This document shows positions 18,301-26,451 of a DNA stretch of 57,403 bases, one piece after another. Positions within the stretch are counted from its first letter, which is position 1. Each line of letters starts with the position of its first letter. Location of the stretch: NCBI GenBank assembly GCA_035651595.1, contig DASRFJ010000209.1, forward strand, positions 1-57,403, in the 5' to 3' direction. The translations under genes were made by a program, and so were the position numbers. The notes below the pieces were generated by a model, which saw nothing but the letters and a program-made list of their open reading frames with translations, searched no databases and was not told the DNA's origin. The DNA is from JAFARZ01 sp035651595 (GTDB taxonomy: Bacteria > Actinomycetota > Actinomycetes > Streptosporangiales > Streptosporangiaceae).

Positions 18301-21300
18301 TGTCCTCGATCACCGTGGGCCAGATCATGAACCAGGCCGCGAAGGCACGGGGCGTTTCCGCGCCGATGGTGACCTCCAGCTTCGCCACCGCGACCGTGGC
18401 AGACCTGGCGCGGGTGCTCGACGAGCTCGCCGAGACGGCGCTGCCCGGTGATGGCGCGGCGGAACAGGCGCCGGACGGCGTCGAGCCCTGGGTGCGGGCG
18501 TTCTCCGTCGAACTCGTCCGCCAGCCCCGGCCCACGCGGGCGGCCGCCGAGGCGGACGGGCAGTGGGAAGTCTTCGCCACAGCCGGGCATCCGCTGAGCG
18601 AAGCGCTGAGCCGGGCGCTGCGTGCCGCGCGGCTCGGCGACGGCGTCGCGCTCGTGCTGCCGGCCGACTGCGGCGAGGAGCACCTCGGCCTCATGCTGCG
18701 GGCCGCCAAGGCCGCGCTGTCGCACACCGGATCTTGCCGGTTCCTCACGGTACAGGACCGGCGCGGCGGCGCGGGGCTGGCGAAGACCCTGCACCTGGAG
18801 GCCCCGGCCATCCCGGTCACGGTCGTCATCGCGCCGCTCGCGGCGGAGGTTCCCGCGGACGAGCTGGCCGAGGCGATAGCCGCCGACGTCGCCGCGAACG
18901 ACGGGTTCAGCGAGGTGCACTACGACGCGGACGGCACCCGCACGGTGCCGCTGCTGCGGCCGGTGGCGGACCTCGCCGCCGACGGCGCGGAACTGCCGCT
19001 CGGGCACGACGACGTGCTGCTCGTCAGCGGCGGCGGGAAGGGCATCACCGCGGAGTGCGCGCTCGCGCTGGCCCGGGCCAGCGGCGCCTCGATCGCCGTG
19101 CTCGGCCGCTCCGACAGCGCCGCGGACGCCGAGCTGGGCGCCAACCTCCAGCGGATGGCGGACGCGGGCGTGACCTGCCGCTACTACCGGGCGGACGTCA
19201 CCTCGCCGACCGAGGTGGCCGCGGCCGTCACTCAGATCGGCACCGAGCTTGGTCCGGTCACCGCCGTGCTGCACGGCGCCGGCCGGAACATGCCGTGCCC
19301 GATCGCCAGCCTCGACGAGGCGGCGTTCCTGGCCACCCTCGGACCCAAGGTCGGCGGCCTGACGGCGCTGCTCGCGGCCGTGAACCCGGACAAGCTCAAG
19401 CTGGTGATCGCGTTCGGCAGCATCATCGGCCGGGCCGGCCTGCGCGGCGAAGGCGACTACGCCACGGCCAACGACTGGCTCACCGACATGACGAACGGGC
19501 TCGCGCAGGCCAGCCCCGGGTGCCGGTACCTGGCGCTGGAGTGGTCGGTCTGGTCCGGCGCCGGCATGGGAGAGAAGCTTGGCGTGCTGGAATCGCTGGT
19601 CCGGGACGGCATCAGCCCGATCTCGGTGGATGACGGCATCGAGATGCTGCGGCGGCTGCTCGCCACGCCGGGGACGCCGTCCAGCCTGGTGGTCATGGGC
19701 CGGGCCGGCGGCCTGCCGACGATCTCGCTGGAGCCGCGGGAGCTGCCGCTGACCCGGTTCATCGACCGGCCGCTGGTGCACTATCCCGGCATCGAGCTGG
19801 TCGCCGATGCCGACCTGTCGGCCGACAGCGACCCGTACCTCGCCGACCACCTGCTCGACGGTGACCTGCTGTTCCCCGCCGTGCTCGGCCTGGAGGCCAT
19901 GGCTCAGGCGGCGGCCGCGGTCACCGGCTCGGCCGGGCCACTCGCGTTCGAGAAGCTGGAATTCCTGCGGCCGATCGTGGTACCGCCGGACGGCAGCACG
20001 ACGATCAGGATCGCGGCACTCAACCGCGGTGAGACGGTTTCGGTGGCGATCGGGAGCAGCGACACCGGCTTCCGGGCGCATCACTTCCGCGCGACGGTCC
20101 GGCTGGTCGCGGATGCTGCCGCCGAACGGCCGGTGGCGGCCCTGAGCACGACGCGGGTTCCGCTCGATCCGGCGACGGACCTGTACGGCGGCGTGTTCTT
20201 CCAGGGCAAGCGATTCCAGCGGGTGCAGAGCTACCGCAGGCTCGCCGCCAGATCGTGCGAGGTGGATCTGTCCGCCGGGTCCGACGATCAGTGGTTCGGG
20301 CCCTACCTGCCCGCGGAGCTGCTGCTCGGCGATCCGGGGGTGCGCGACTCGTTCATGCACGCCATCCAGTGCTGCGTGCCGAACGCGACGCTGCTGCCGG
20401 CCGGGGTCGAGCGGATTTATCCGGCCGACCCGGCCCTGCTCCAGGGCCAGGTCGTGCTGCACGCCGCCGAGCGCAGCCGGGTCGGCGACACCTACACCTA
20501 TGACCTGGCGGTCAGCGCCGAGGACGGACAGGTGCTCGAGCGGTGGGAAGGGCTGCGGCTCCAGGCCGTGCGCAAGAACGACGGTCAGGGCCCGTGGGTG
20601 CCCGCGCTGCTCGGTCCCTTCCTCGAGCGGCAGGTCGGGGACCTGGCTGGCGGGCAGGCCAGGTGCGCCGTCGAGCCGGACCCGGTCCCCGCGCCGGCCG
20701 GCACCCAGGCCAGGCGCAAGCAGACCAAGGCCGGGCTGGCGCGGGTGCTGGACCGGTCGGCGGTGATCACGCACCGCGGTGACGGCAAGCCCGAGGTGGT
20801 CCCAGTCTCGGACGTCGCGGTGTCCGCGTCGCACGGCGCGGGCGTGACGCTGGCGGTGGCCGGGCGCGGCCACGTCGGCTGCGACGTCGAGACGATCACC
20901 GAACGCACCCCGCAGACCTGGGAGGGGTTGCTGGGATCCGCGCAGATGCCGCTCGTCGAGCTGATTCGGCGCGAGCGCGGCGAGGAACTGCGGGTCGCCG
21001 CGACCAGGGTCTGGGGCGCGATCGAATCACTCAGGAAGGCCGGACGCGCGCTGCCCGGCCAGATCACGCTCGTCCCCGGCACGCCGGCCGGATGGGTGGT
21101 GCTCCAGTCCGGACAGGCGACGATCGCCACCTTCGCCACCGCGCTCCGCGACGAACCGGAGGCCGTGGTGTTCACGATCCTGACTGAAAAGGACGGACAT
21201 GGATCAGTATTACGAATACCGGCACGTAGTGGGCTTCGAGGAGACCAACCTCGTCGGCAACGTCTATTACGTCAACTACGTGCGCTGGCAGGGGCGCTGC

Positions 21301-22202
21301 CGCGAGATGTTCCTGCTGGAGCACGCGCCAGGGGTACTCGACGAACTTCGCGCGGACCTGAAGCTGTTCACGATCAAGTCCGAGTGCGAGTACCTGTCCG
21401 AGGTCACGGCCTTCGACCAGCTCGCCATCCGGATGCGCCTGGAGGAGCTGACGCAGACCCAGATCGGCTTCGCGTTCGACTACGTGAAGATCGGCGACGG
21501 CTTCGAGGAGCTCGTCGCGAGGGGCCGCCAGCGGGTCGCGTGCATGCGCGGCGCCAACGGCGCCACCGCGCCGGCCCGGGTGCCCGAGCAGCTGCGCCGC
21601 GCGCTGGAAGGCTATGCGGTCAGAGCACCGCGGCGAACGCCGGTCGCCGGTACCGGAGGCCGGGCGTGATGCAGAATTCGCTGGATCTGCGGTCGGTCCT
21701 CGGGAAGTTCGCGACCGGTGTCACCGTGGTTACCAGCGGCCGGGAGACACCGTGCGGCATGACCGCGAACTCGTTCACGTCGGTTTCCCTGGATCCGCCG
21801 CTGATCCTGGTGTGCGTCACCAGGAGCGCGGCCATTTACAAGACGATCCTCGACACGGGCAGCTTCGCCGTCTCGATCCTGTCCGCGGATCAGGCGCACC
21901 TCGGGCGGTACTTCGCCGACCACTCCCGGCCGCGTGGTGAGACCGAGTTCCGCGCCGTCGACTGGTCACCGGGACCGGCGACCGGGGCACCGGTGCTGCT
22001 CGGCTCGCTCGCGTGGCTGGAGTGCGAGCTCGCCAACTCCTACGACGGCGGGGACCACGAGATCTTCCTTGGTTCGGTGGTGGGCAGCGGTCACGGTCCC
22101 GAGTACGACGCGCTGCTGTACTTCCGCGGTGGCTTCCATCAGCCGCCGTTCGTCAAGCCTCAGGACATCGTCAAGCCCCAGGGAAGCAGGGAGCCGGCAT
22201 GA
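15351..22202 (+). CDS. pksE: Enediyne iterative type I polyketide synthase (PKSE); frame runs on into flavin reductase
   Basis: PKSE makes a linear polyene from acetyl/malonyl units as enediyne warhead precursor. Domains: KS (1-450; Cys212, His345, His382), AT (about 570-870; GHSLGE Ser659), ACP (about 950-1020; Ser985/986 in ELHLSSI), KR (about 1220-1450; Tyr1370), DH (about 1480-1790; His1500) and C-terminal phosphopantetheinyl transferase (GCDVE with Asp1845; ESLRKAG). This is the diagnostic KS-AT-ACP-KR-DH-PPT order. Homology ends at about residue 1949 (near 21198), the usual PKSE length, but no stop occurs in this frame: it crosses the E10 gene out of frame and enters the flavin reductase in frame, ending at 22202 (2283 aa). 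Both other frames carry TGA at 21181-21187, so a one-base indel would end it normally. Confidence 0.9.
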   Translation: MSTPIAIVGVACRYPDASSPADLWENALAGRRAFRRIPDERLRLDDYWSPDPAAPDKFYTRKAAVIEGFEFDRVKYKIAGSTFRTTDMTHWLALDTAARALDDAGFADGDGLPKASTLVIVGNSLAGEFTRANLMRLRWPYVRRTLGAALGELGWDDARLAGFLAGLEERYKSAFPPVDEDTLAGGLSNTIAGRICNHFDLGGGGFTVDGACSSSLLSVVTACAALSDEAADAAVAGGVDLSIDPFEIIGFAKTGALATGEMRVYDRNSNGFWPGEGCGMLVLMRRDDAEARGLRIYATITGWGYSSDGKGGITRPEAHGHELAISRAYRVAGYDFRTVGYLEGHGTGTAVGDATELAAFSNARKGAHAPAAISTIKGNIGHTKAAAGVAGLIKAVMAVHNQVIPPATGHYQPAEILTTEHPALRVPNTAELWPDGQPVRAGVSSMGFGGINAHVALEGDPAVRRTSIDARTRRLVSSRQDCEVLLLDAESTADLRGKVAGLAELCERLAFAELGDLAATLARKPGGGPVRAAVVASSPDQAAERLGKLLPLLTELSADGTPRVIDVAGGLFAASLSEGSEAGAPRIGYLFPGQGSGTGTEGALRRRFGAVLPAPFTAPADGDVVATAVAQPRIVRSSVDGLRILSRLGIEADAAAGHSLGELTALHWAGAMDEASLVELATERGRVMAEASAGGGAMAGIAAGPDVVESLLDGAEDVVIAGYNGPNQTVISGPAGAVEKVCRVAADAGHTIARIRVSHAFHSPAVEPAAAGLGRYLAGREFQPLTGRVLSTVTGAALPDDTDVPELLIRQVRDPVRFSQAVAAMADGVDLLVEVGPGRVLSGLAEQIAPDVPVVAVDTDGPSLAGLLSAVAAAYVLGAPVRPDGLFADRFTRPFPEDKTFRFFASPCESVPADTAVSHASDVLAARSQEASAEAPVSFGGIRESFGSEEHSSLEILRRLAAERAELPLETVRSDSHLLDELHLSSITVGQIMNQAAKARGVSAPMVTSSFATATVADLARVLDELAETALPGDGAAEQAPDGVEPWVRAFSVELVRQPRPTRAAAEADGQWEVFATAGHPLSEALSRALRAARLGDGVALVLPADCGEEHLGLMLRAAKAALSHTGSCRFLTVQDRRGGAGLAKTLHLEAPAIPVTVVIAPLAAEVPADELAEAIAADVAANDGFSEVHYDADGTRTVPLLRPVADLAADGAELPLGHDDVLLVSGGGKGITAECALALARASGASIAVLGRSDSAADAELGANLQRMADAGVTCRYYRADVTSPTEVAAAVTQIGTELGPVTAVLHGAGRNMPCPIASLDEAAFLATLGPKVGGLTALLAAVNPDKLKLVIAFGSIIGRAGLRGEGDYATANDWLTDMTNGLAQASPGCRYLALEWSVWSGAGMGEKLGVLESLVRDGISPISVDDGIEMLRRLLATPGTPSSLVVMGRAGGLPTISLEPRELPLTRFIDRPLVHYPGIELVADADLSADSDPYLADHLLDGDLLFPAVLGLEAMAQAAAAVTGSAGPLAFEKLEFLRPIVVPPDGSTTIRIAALNRGETVSVAIGSSDTGFRAHHFRATVRLVADAAAERPVAALSTTRVPLDPATDLYGGVFFQGKRFQRVQSYRRLAARSCEVDLSAGSDDQWFGPYLPAELLLGDPGVRDSFMHAIQCCVPNATLLPAGVERIYPADPALLQGQVVLHAAERSRVGDTYTYDLAVSAEDGQVLERWEGLRLQAVRKNDGQGPWVPALLGPFLERQVGDLAGGQARCAVEPDPVPAPAGTQARRKQTKAGLARVLDRSAVITHRGDGKPEVVPVSDVAVSASHGAGVTLAVAGRGHVGCDVETITERTPQTWEGLLGSAQMPLVELIRRERGEELRVAATRVWGAIESLRKAGRALPGQITLVPGTPAGWVVLQSGQATIATFATALRDEPEAVVFTILTEKDGHGSVLRIPARSGLRGDQPRRQRLLRQLRALAGALPRDVPAGARARGTRRTSRGPEAVHDQVRVRVPVRGHGLRPARHPDAPGGADADPDRLRVRLREDRRRLRGARREGPPAGRVHARRQRRHRAGPGARAAAPRAGRLCGQSTAANAGRRYRRPGVMQNSLDLRSVLGKFATGVTVVTSGRETPCGMTANSFTSVSLDPPLILVCVTRSAAIYKTILDTGSFAVSILSADQAHLGRYFADHSRPRGETEFRAVDWSPGPATGAPVLLGSLAWLECELANSYDGGDHEIFLGSVVGSGHGPEYDALLYFRGGFHQPPFVKPQDIVKPQGSREPA
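21199..21669 (+). CDS. Enediyne thioesterase E10 (hot-dog fold)
   Basis: 156 aa, ATG 21199 after AAGGAC. The sequence matches the SgcE10/CalE7/DynE7 family: FEETNLVGNVYYVNYVRWQG near residues 13-32 and CEYLSEVTAFDQLAIRM mid-protein. It hydrolyses the polyene from the PKSE acyl carrier protein, releasing an enoyl beta-keto acid that decarboxylates to a heptaene. It partners directly with the PKSE upstream. It lies entirely within the run-on reading frame of PKSE but in a different frame, and overlaps the flavin reductase by TGATG. Confidence 0.92.
   Translation: MDQYYEYRHVVGFEETNLVGNVYYVNYVRWQGRCREMFLLEHAPGVLDELRADLKLFTIKSECEYLSEVTAFDQLAIRMRLEELTQTQIGFAFDYVKIGDGFEELVARGRQRVACMRGANGATAPARVPEQLRRALEGYAVRAPRRTPVAGTGGRA
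21669..22202 (+). CDS. Flavin reductase (E6-like, two-component monooxygenase partner)
   Basis: 177 aa. Typical flavin-reductase-like (HpaC/SgcE6) features: LRSVLGKFATGVTVVTSG at the N-terminus, CGMTANSFTSVSLDPPLILVCV as the FMN-binding strand, and ANSYDGGDHEIFLGSVV near residue 130. It reduces FMN/FAD with NAD(P)H for a partner monooxygenase, here plausibly the HsaA-like pair at 5375 and 6566. ATG 21669 has GGAGG nine bases upstream, supporting independent initiation even though it is in frame with the run-on PKSE frame. Overlaps E10 (TGATG) and the P450 (ATGA). Confidence 0.88.
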   Translation: MQNSLDLRSVLGKFATGVTVVTSGRETPCGMTANSFTSVSLDPPLILVCVTRSAAIYKTILDTGSFAVSILSADQAHLGRYFADHSRPRGETEFRAVDWSPGPATGAPVLLGSLAWLECELANSYDGGDHEIFLGSVVGSGHGPEYDALLYFRGGFHQPPFVKPQDIVKPQGSREPA

Positions 22203-23593
22203 GCGCGACGGAAACCCTGGGGCCTTCCGGTGCCCGCGACGCCGCCGGTGCCGGGCGACGCGATTATCCGCGGCCGCCGTTCACCGCGGTGCCCGGCGTG
22301 CTGCGCAAGCTGTGGACCGATCGGCTGCGCATGCTGTCGGACGCGGCCGCAGAGTACGGCGACGTGGTCAAGTTCGCCACCGGACCGAAGACGATCTACT
22401 TCTTCAACCATCCCGATCACGCCAAGCACGTGCTCGCGGACAACGCCGCCAACTATCACAAGGGGATCGGGCTGCACGAGGCCCGGCGGCGGGTGCTCGG
22501 CGACGGCCTGCTCACCAGCGAGGGCGAGCAGTGGCGGAACCAGCGGCGGCTGATCCAGCCCGCCTTCCGGCGCGATCGCGTCGCCGGGTTCGCCAGCGCG
22601 GTCACCGACGCCGGCCATGCGCTCACGGCCAGGCTGGACGAGCGGCTCGGCACGACAGTCGACCTCGCCGACGAGATGATCCAGCTGACGATGAGCGTCC
22701 TGGGCAAGGCGCTGCTCGCCGCCGATCTGGCGCCGTTCCACATGCTGGGCCCGTCGTTCGAGACCGCGCAGGACCAGGCGATGTTCGAGATGGTGACGCT
22801 CGGTGCGCTGCCGCTGTGGCTGCCGTTGCCGCGGCACCGCCGGTTCCGCCGTGCCAGGCGGCAGATCGAGCAGATCGTCGAGGCGCTGGTCGCCGGGCGC
22901 GCGCACGCCGGCGGCCGGGACGGGCACGACATGCTGTCGCTGCTCGCGGACGCCTACCGGGACGACCCGGACGCGCAAAAGCGGTGGCTGGTGCTCCGCG
23001 ACGAGCTCGTGACGATCCTGCTGGCCGGGCACGAGACGACGGCGAGCACGCTGACCTGGACCTGGTACCTGCTCAGCAGCCATCCTTCGGTGGCGGAGGC
23101 GGTGCACGACGAAGCGGTGAGCGTGCTGGGCGACCGGACTCCCACCCATGAGGACCTGGTGCGCCTGCGGTTCACGGGCATGGTGATCCAAGAGGCCATG
23201 CGGCTGTATCCCCCGGTCTGGGCGCTGACCCGCAAGTCGCTGCGGCCCGACGTCGTCGGCGGATACCGGGTCCCGGCCGGCGCGGACATCATGATCTCCC
23301 CGTACACGTTGCACCGGCATCCCGCGTTCTGGGACGCCCCCGGCTCGTTTCGGCCGGAACGGTTCGCGACGCCGGCGGCCGTGACCACGCACCGGTACGC
23401 CTACATCCCGTTCGGGGCCGGTCCCCGGGTCTGCGTCGGCAGCCACCTCGGCATCATGGAGGCAACCCTGGTCGCGGCCATGGTCGCCCGTGAATTCCGC
23501 TTCGAGCGGGTGAGTACCGACCCGCCGGTCCCCGAAGCCATGCTGTCGTTGCGGATACGCGGCGGCCTCCCCATGCGCGTCCACCGCGCCTGA
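22199..23593 (+). CDS. Cytochrome P450 (E7-like)
   Basis: 464 aa. I-helix oxygen-activation motif AGHETT (about 275-280), K-helix ExxR in EAMRLYPP, and the heme loop FGAGPRVCVG with Cys412 as iron ligand. No membrane anchor, so it is a soluble class I type needing ferredoxin partners encoded elsewhere. Linked by ATGA to the flavin reductase and last in the core operon, where a P450 (E7) is found in several enediyne clusters. It probably oxidises the enediyne core; regiochemistry is unknown. Stop at 23593 is followed by repeat-rich non-coding DNA. Confidence 0.88.
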   Translation: MSATETLGPSGARDAAGAGRRDYPRPPFTAVPGVLRKLWTDRLRMLSDAAAEYGDVVKFATGPKTIYFFNHPDHAKHVLADNAANYHKGIGLHEARRRVLGDGLLTSEGEQWRNQRRLIQPAFRRDRVAGFASAVTDAGHALTARLDERLGTTVDLADEMIQLTMSVLGKALLAADLAPFHMLGPSFETAQDQAMFEMVTLGALPLWLPLPRHRRFRRARRQIEQIVEALVAGRAHAGGRDGHDMLSLLADAYRDDPDAQKRWLVLRDELVTILLAGHETTASTLTWTWYLLSSHPSVAEAVHDEAVSVLGDRTPTHEDLVRLRFTGMVIQEAMRLYPPVWALTRKSLRPDVVGGYRVPAGADIMISPYTLHRHPAFWDAPGSFRPERFATPAAVTTHRYAYIPFGAGPRVCVGSHLGIMEATLVAAMVAREFRFERVSTDPPVPEAMLSLRIRGGLPMRVHRA

Positions 23594-23600
23594 ACCAGGG

Positions 23601-23769
23601 GCAGCGTAGAGGGGGGTGTGCAGCGTAGAGGGGGGTGTGCAGCGAGCGCGGGCGGTGCAGCGAGCGCGGGCGATGCAGCGAGCGCGGGCGCGGCGGTGCC
23701 TGGGCGCGCGGCAGTGCAGCGAGCGCGGCGGTGCCTGGGCGCGCGGCAGTGCAGCGAGCGCGGCGGTGC
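23601..23769. repeat. Three consecutive minisatellite families (19, 18 and 35 bp)
   Basis: Starting 7 bp after the P450 stop: two perfect 19-bp units (23601-23619, 23620-23638), then about three 18-bp units beginning GCAGCGAGCGCGGGCG (23639-about 23692), then two perfect 35-bp units (23691-23725, 23726-23760) with a third starting at 23761. All share a GCAGCG core, suggesting stepwise slippage expansion. No spacer pattern, so not CRISPR. Confidence 0.85.
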
Positions 23770-23790
23770 GGGGGCCGACGGCGGCCGTGG

Positions 23791-23808
23791 GCCGCGGGGC
23801 CCCGCGGC
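23791..23808. terminator. Perfect 18-bp GC palindrome, possible terminator
   Basis: Self-complementary 9+9 bp (GCCGCGGGG / CCCCGCGGC) within a longer GC-only stretch. It could stop transcription from the core operon. Without a loop it would form a hairpin only by opening central pairs, so the assignment is weak. Confidence 0.4.
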
Positions 23809-24389
23809 GCCCGTGGGCCGCGGGCGCTGGGGTGCCCGATTGTGACGGATGGGGCTAGAGCGGTACGTGTGGCTGACGATACGCGAGCGCATCCCCGGCT
23901 CGGCATCAACGTGGTAGATCGCCCCTTCGTGGTAGATCGACGCTCGCGACAGGGGGTCAGGTTTCCACAAAGGGGTAAGTCACCACGTTGTCTGCAACCG
24001 GCACGCGCCGGAGAGTGGCACTCGGGGCGGCCGTGAGCGGACGACGATGTCGCGCAGCCCGGGAACCCAGCGGGCGGGGCCCGGCGGCACGTGGTTGGGA
24101 CGCTTTGAGCGGGCGCTGCCCGGGCGGACGGCCGGCGGACCGCGGCTTGATCCACCGGGCAGCTGGCGCACAATATCAAGAATTTGCTGTCGTTGCTAGC
24201 GGGAAAACCCCATTTTAGCGGGAGTGTAGCGGCGTTCAAGCGGGGTTAGACCCGCGTTTGAAGTCCATGATGCAAAGTGATCATGTGAGTCGATGCGAAT
24301 ATCATTTCTCGCCATAAACGCTCGCCGCCGTTTCTGACGGCATAGTTACGCAAACGTACCACATGAACTACCCAAGGAGCGGGGAATCA

Positions 24390-25163
24390 ATGGAAAGTGC
24401 CGTGGAACGCGCTATCACATTCATCACTGAGAGATACAGCGAACCGCTTTCTCTCAGTGATGTCGCGAACAGCGCGATACTGAGCCGCTTTCACTTCTGC
24501 CGGATCTTCAGAGATGCCACAGGCGTTACACCGGGGAGATTCCTCTCCGCAGTTCGCATCTATCAGGCTAAGCGAATGCTGGCTACTACGGCAATGAACG
24601 TAACTGAGGTCGCGTTCGCCGTGGGCTTCAACAGCCTCGGCTCATTCAGCAATCACTTCACTGACAGCGTCGGTATCTCACCGGGGCGGTTCCGCCAGGC
24701 AGTCAGGGGCGCCGATGTCGAACCGGCTCCCGCGCCATGGGGACTCCCGCCGCGTGGCGTGCCGGTGACCGCGACCATCACGCTGCCCTCCGGGTACGCC
24801 TGCGGACCCCTGTACCTGGGCGCGTTCGACACACCGATCATCCAGCGCCAGCCTGCCTGCTCGATCATCGTCGAGGCGGCGGAGGGCGACTATGTTCTCC
24901 CGACGGTGCCCGCTGGCACCTGGTTTCTCCGCGCGGTCGTGGTCGCGGACAGCGCCGCTCCCGAACCGTGGACGCGCAGGACACTCCTGGTCGGCGGCGC
25001 TGGGCCGCTGACGGTCGAACCCGGCACCAGCCCGTCCGTCAAGATCGAGCTGCGTCCGAGGCAGCGGACGGATCTGCCGATCCTGCTGGCGCTGCCAGAT
25101 CTTGAACCGCAGGCGGCCCGATCCGCCGAGGCTGCGACAGCGGAACCCGCGCGAGTAGGCTGA
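24390..25163 (+). CDS. AraC-family transcriptional regulator, N-terminal HTH
   Basis: 257 aa. Two helix-turn-helix elements of the AraC type sit at the N-terminus (LSLSDVANSAILSRFHFCRIFRDATGVTPGRFL and AVGFNSLGSFSNHFTDSVGISPGRF in two parts), followed by about 140 residues of beta-rich effector-like domain. ATG 24390 is chosen because AAGGAG lies nine bases upstream; an in-frame ATG at 24363 has no site. The gene is less GC-rich at its 5' end than its neighbours. Its last 125 bp overlap the convergent histidine kinase gene. Probably cluster-situated regulation; ligand unknown. Confidence 0.82.
   Translation: MESAVERAITFITERYSEPLSLSDVANSAILSRFHFCRIFRDATGVTPGRFLSAVRIYQAKRMLATTAMNVTEVAFAVGFNSLGSFSNHFTDSVGISPGRFRQAVRGADVEPAPAPWGLPPRGVPVTATITLPSGYACGPLYLGAFDTPIIQRQPACSIIVEAAEGDYVLPTVPAGTWFLRAVVVADSAAPEPWTRRTLLVGGAGPLTVEPGTSPSVKIELRPRQRTDLPILLALPDLEPQAARSAEAATAEPARVG
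24422..24462. promoter_or_regulatory. 12-bp inverted repeat inside the AraC gene start
   Basis: CATCACTGAGAG (24422-24433) is perfectly repeated in inverted orientation at 24451-24462 with a 17-nt spacer, covering about codons 11-25. It could be an autoregulatory operator or an mRNA hairpin near the start; chance is possible. Confidence 0.4.
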
Positions 25164-26337
25164 ACTGGCCGTCTTCACGGACAGAGGCAGTAAGTTCGCC
25201 GCCGACGGCGCGCAGCCGCCAGGTCAGGTTCTCCAGGCCGTGACCGCCGTCGGCGGCGGCTACCTGCCGCCCCCCGTCGTTGACCACCGCAAGCGTGATC
25301 GCGTGCGCCTCATTGGTGGCCGTTATCGCGCAGTGGTGCGCCGTGCTGTGCCGCAGGACATTGGTGATCGCCTCGCGCAGCACGGTGGCCAGCACGGTTT
25401 CGGTCGTACTCTCCAGCGGCCCGCATTCGATATCCAGCTTGGCTTTGATGCCCGCGACGGAAAGCAGGGAGCAGGCCGCGGCCACCTCACGGGGCAGCGA
25501 CAGGTTCCGGTATCCGCTCGCCACCTGACGGACGTCCGCCGCCGCCTGTCGCGCGAGGTCCACGACCGCCGCCAGCTCGTCGCGCGCGCCCGCGGGGTCG
25601 TTGGTGACGGTGTGCATGATGAATTCGGACTTGAGGCTTATCGCCGTCAGGCTGTATCCCAGCAGGTCATGCAAGTCGCGGGAGATGCGTTCGCGTTCCC
25701 GGACGGCGGCGAGCTGCGCGGACATCGCCTTGGCAGGAAGTTCCCGCTGATAGACGCGATCAGCCCGGGACAACCCGAAGACCGCGGAACCGGCGCTCAG
25801 GCTCGCGGAGGTCAGGGCAACGGAGTGGTTCCCCAGTTTTTGCGCGAGGAGCAACAGGAACACGCTCACGAGGACAAGGCTAAACAGGCCCCAGGCCGTC
25901 CTGCCCGGTACCAGCACCAGGATCGACCCCGCGAGAAAGCCCGCCATCGCTGCCCAACCGATGCCGAGAACGGCCACCGGCAGGTAGATTGCCAGCCCTT
26001 GGACCAGCAGCATCCCGAGCCGCCACATCGGCCACCGCGCCGCCACGCGGGAGGAGATGAGGACTTCCAGGATGAACACGGCGCCGGCACAGGCAAGCGC
26101 GATCGCGAGATCGACCGGGTGTCGCGTAGCCGGTGACATAAGGATCGTCGTCAGTTGGACCGCGACGATGCCGCACAATACCGGCAGCGATGCCGTGGGT
26201 GCTGCTGGTAGCCAGCGTGACTGCTCGTCATCCGGCAGAAGTCCGTCGCTAGCTGCGAAAACGTCCTTCGGCCTCTTTCGGGACCATGGGCCGAAGACAT
26301 TATGCAGCCAGCCAGACCACACCGTCCGGCGAGGCAT
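25039..26337 (-). CDS. DesK-type sensor histidine kinase
   Basis: 432 aa from the chosen start (439 from an alternative ATG at 26358). About five or six transmembrane segments precede the HisKA_3 dimerisation motif RERISRDLHDLLG (phosphoacceptor His about residue 223) and a HATPase_c domain (LREAITNVLRHS N-box, GHGLENLTWRL G-box). It autophosphorylates and passes phosphate to the response regulator encoded upstream. The start at 26337 is preferred because AAGGGA lies five bases before it. The last about 35 residues beyond the ATPase domain are read antisense to the AraC gene and have no family counterpart. Confidence 0.85.
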   Translation of the reverse strand: MPRRTVWSGWLHNVFGPWSRKRPKDVFAASDGLLPDDEQSRWLPAAPTASLPVLCGIVAVQLTTILMSPATRHPVDLAIALACAGAVFILEVLISSRVAARWPMWRLGMLLVQGLAIYLPVAVLGIGWAAMAGFLAGSILVLVPGRTAWGLFSLVLVSVFLLLLAQKLGNHSVALTSASLSAGSAVFGLSRADRVYQRELPAKAMSAQLAAVRERERISRDLHDLLGYSLTAISLKSEFIMHTVTNDPAGARDELAAVVDLARQAAADVRQVASGYRNLSLPREVAAACSLLSVAGIKAKLDIECGPLESTTETVLATVLREAITNVLRHSTAHHCAITATNEAHAITLAVVNDGGRQVAAADGGHGLENLTWRLRAVGGELTASVREDGQFSLLARVPLSQPRRIGPPAVQDLAAPAGSADPSAASDAARS

Positions 26338-26451
26338 ACTTGTCCCTTGTAATTTCATTTTTACCGCCGGTCACCGTCTGTCAGCCGATGGCCGCTTTAG
26401 ACCATAAAGAGGACAGTATCCCAAATTTCAGCACATGGGCGGGATTTACTG

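Larger units (their letters stand above)
23594..24389. other. Repeat-rich non-coding region downstream of the core operon
   Basis: About 800 bp with no supported gene; frames on both strands are Arg/Ala-rich by-products of GC-rich repeats. Holds tandem repeats (23601-23769), an 18-bp palindrome (23791-23808), and nearer the AraC gene an imperfect dyad TTCAAGCGGGG...CCCGCGTTTGAA (about 24235-24262). Base composition drops sharply after about 24180, where the AraC promoter should lie. Confidence 0.6.

Noticed and set aside
18228..20873. An 881-residue minus-strand frame within the PKSE
   Set aside because: Antisense shadow of the KR/DH region; no motif, no binding site.
23601..23769. Possible CRISPR array
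   Set aside because: Repeats are contiguous with no unique spacers and fall into three unit lengths; no cas genes are nearby.
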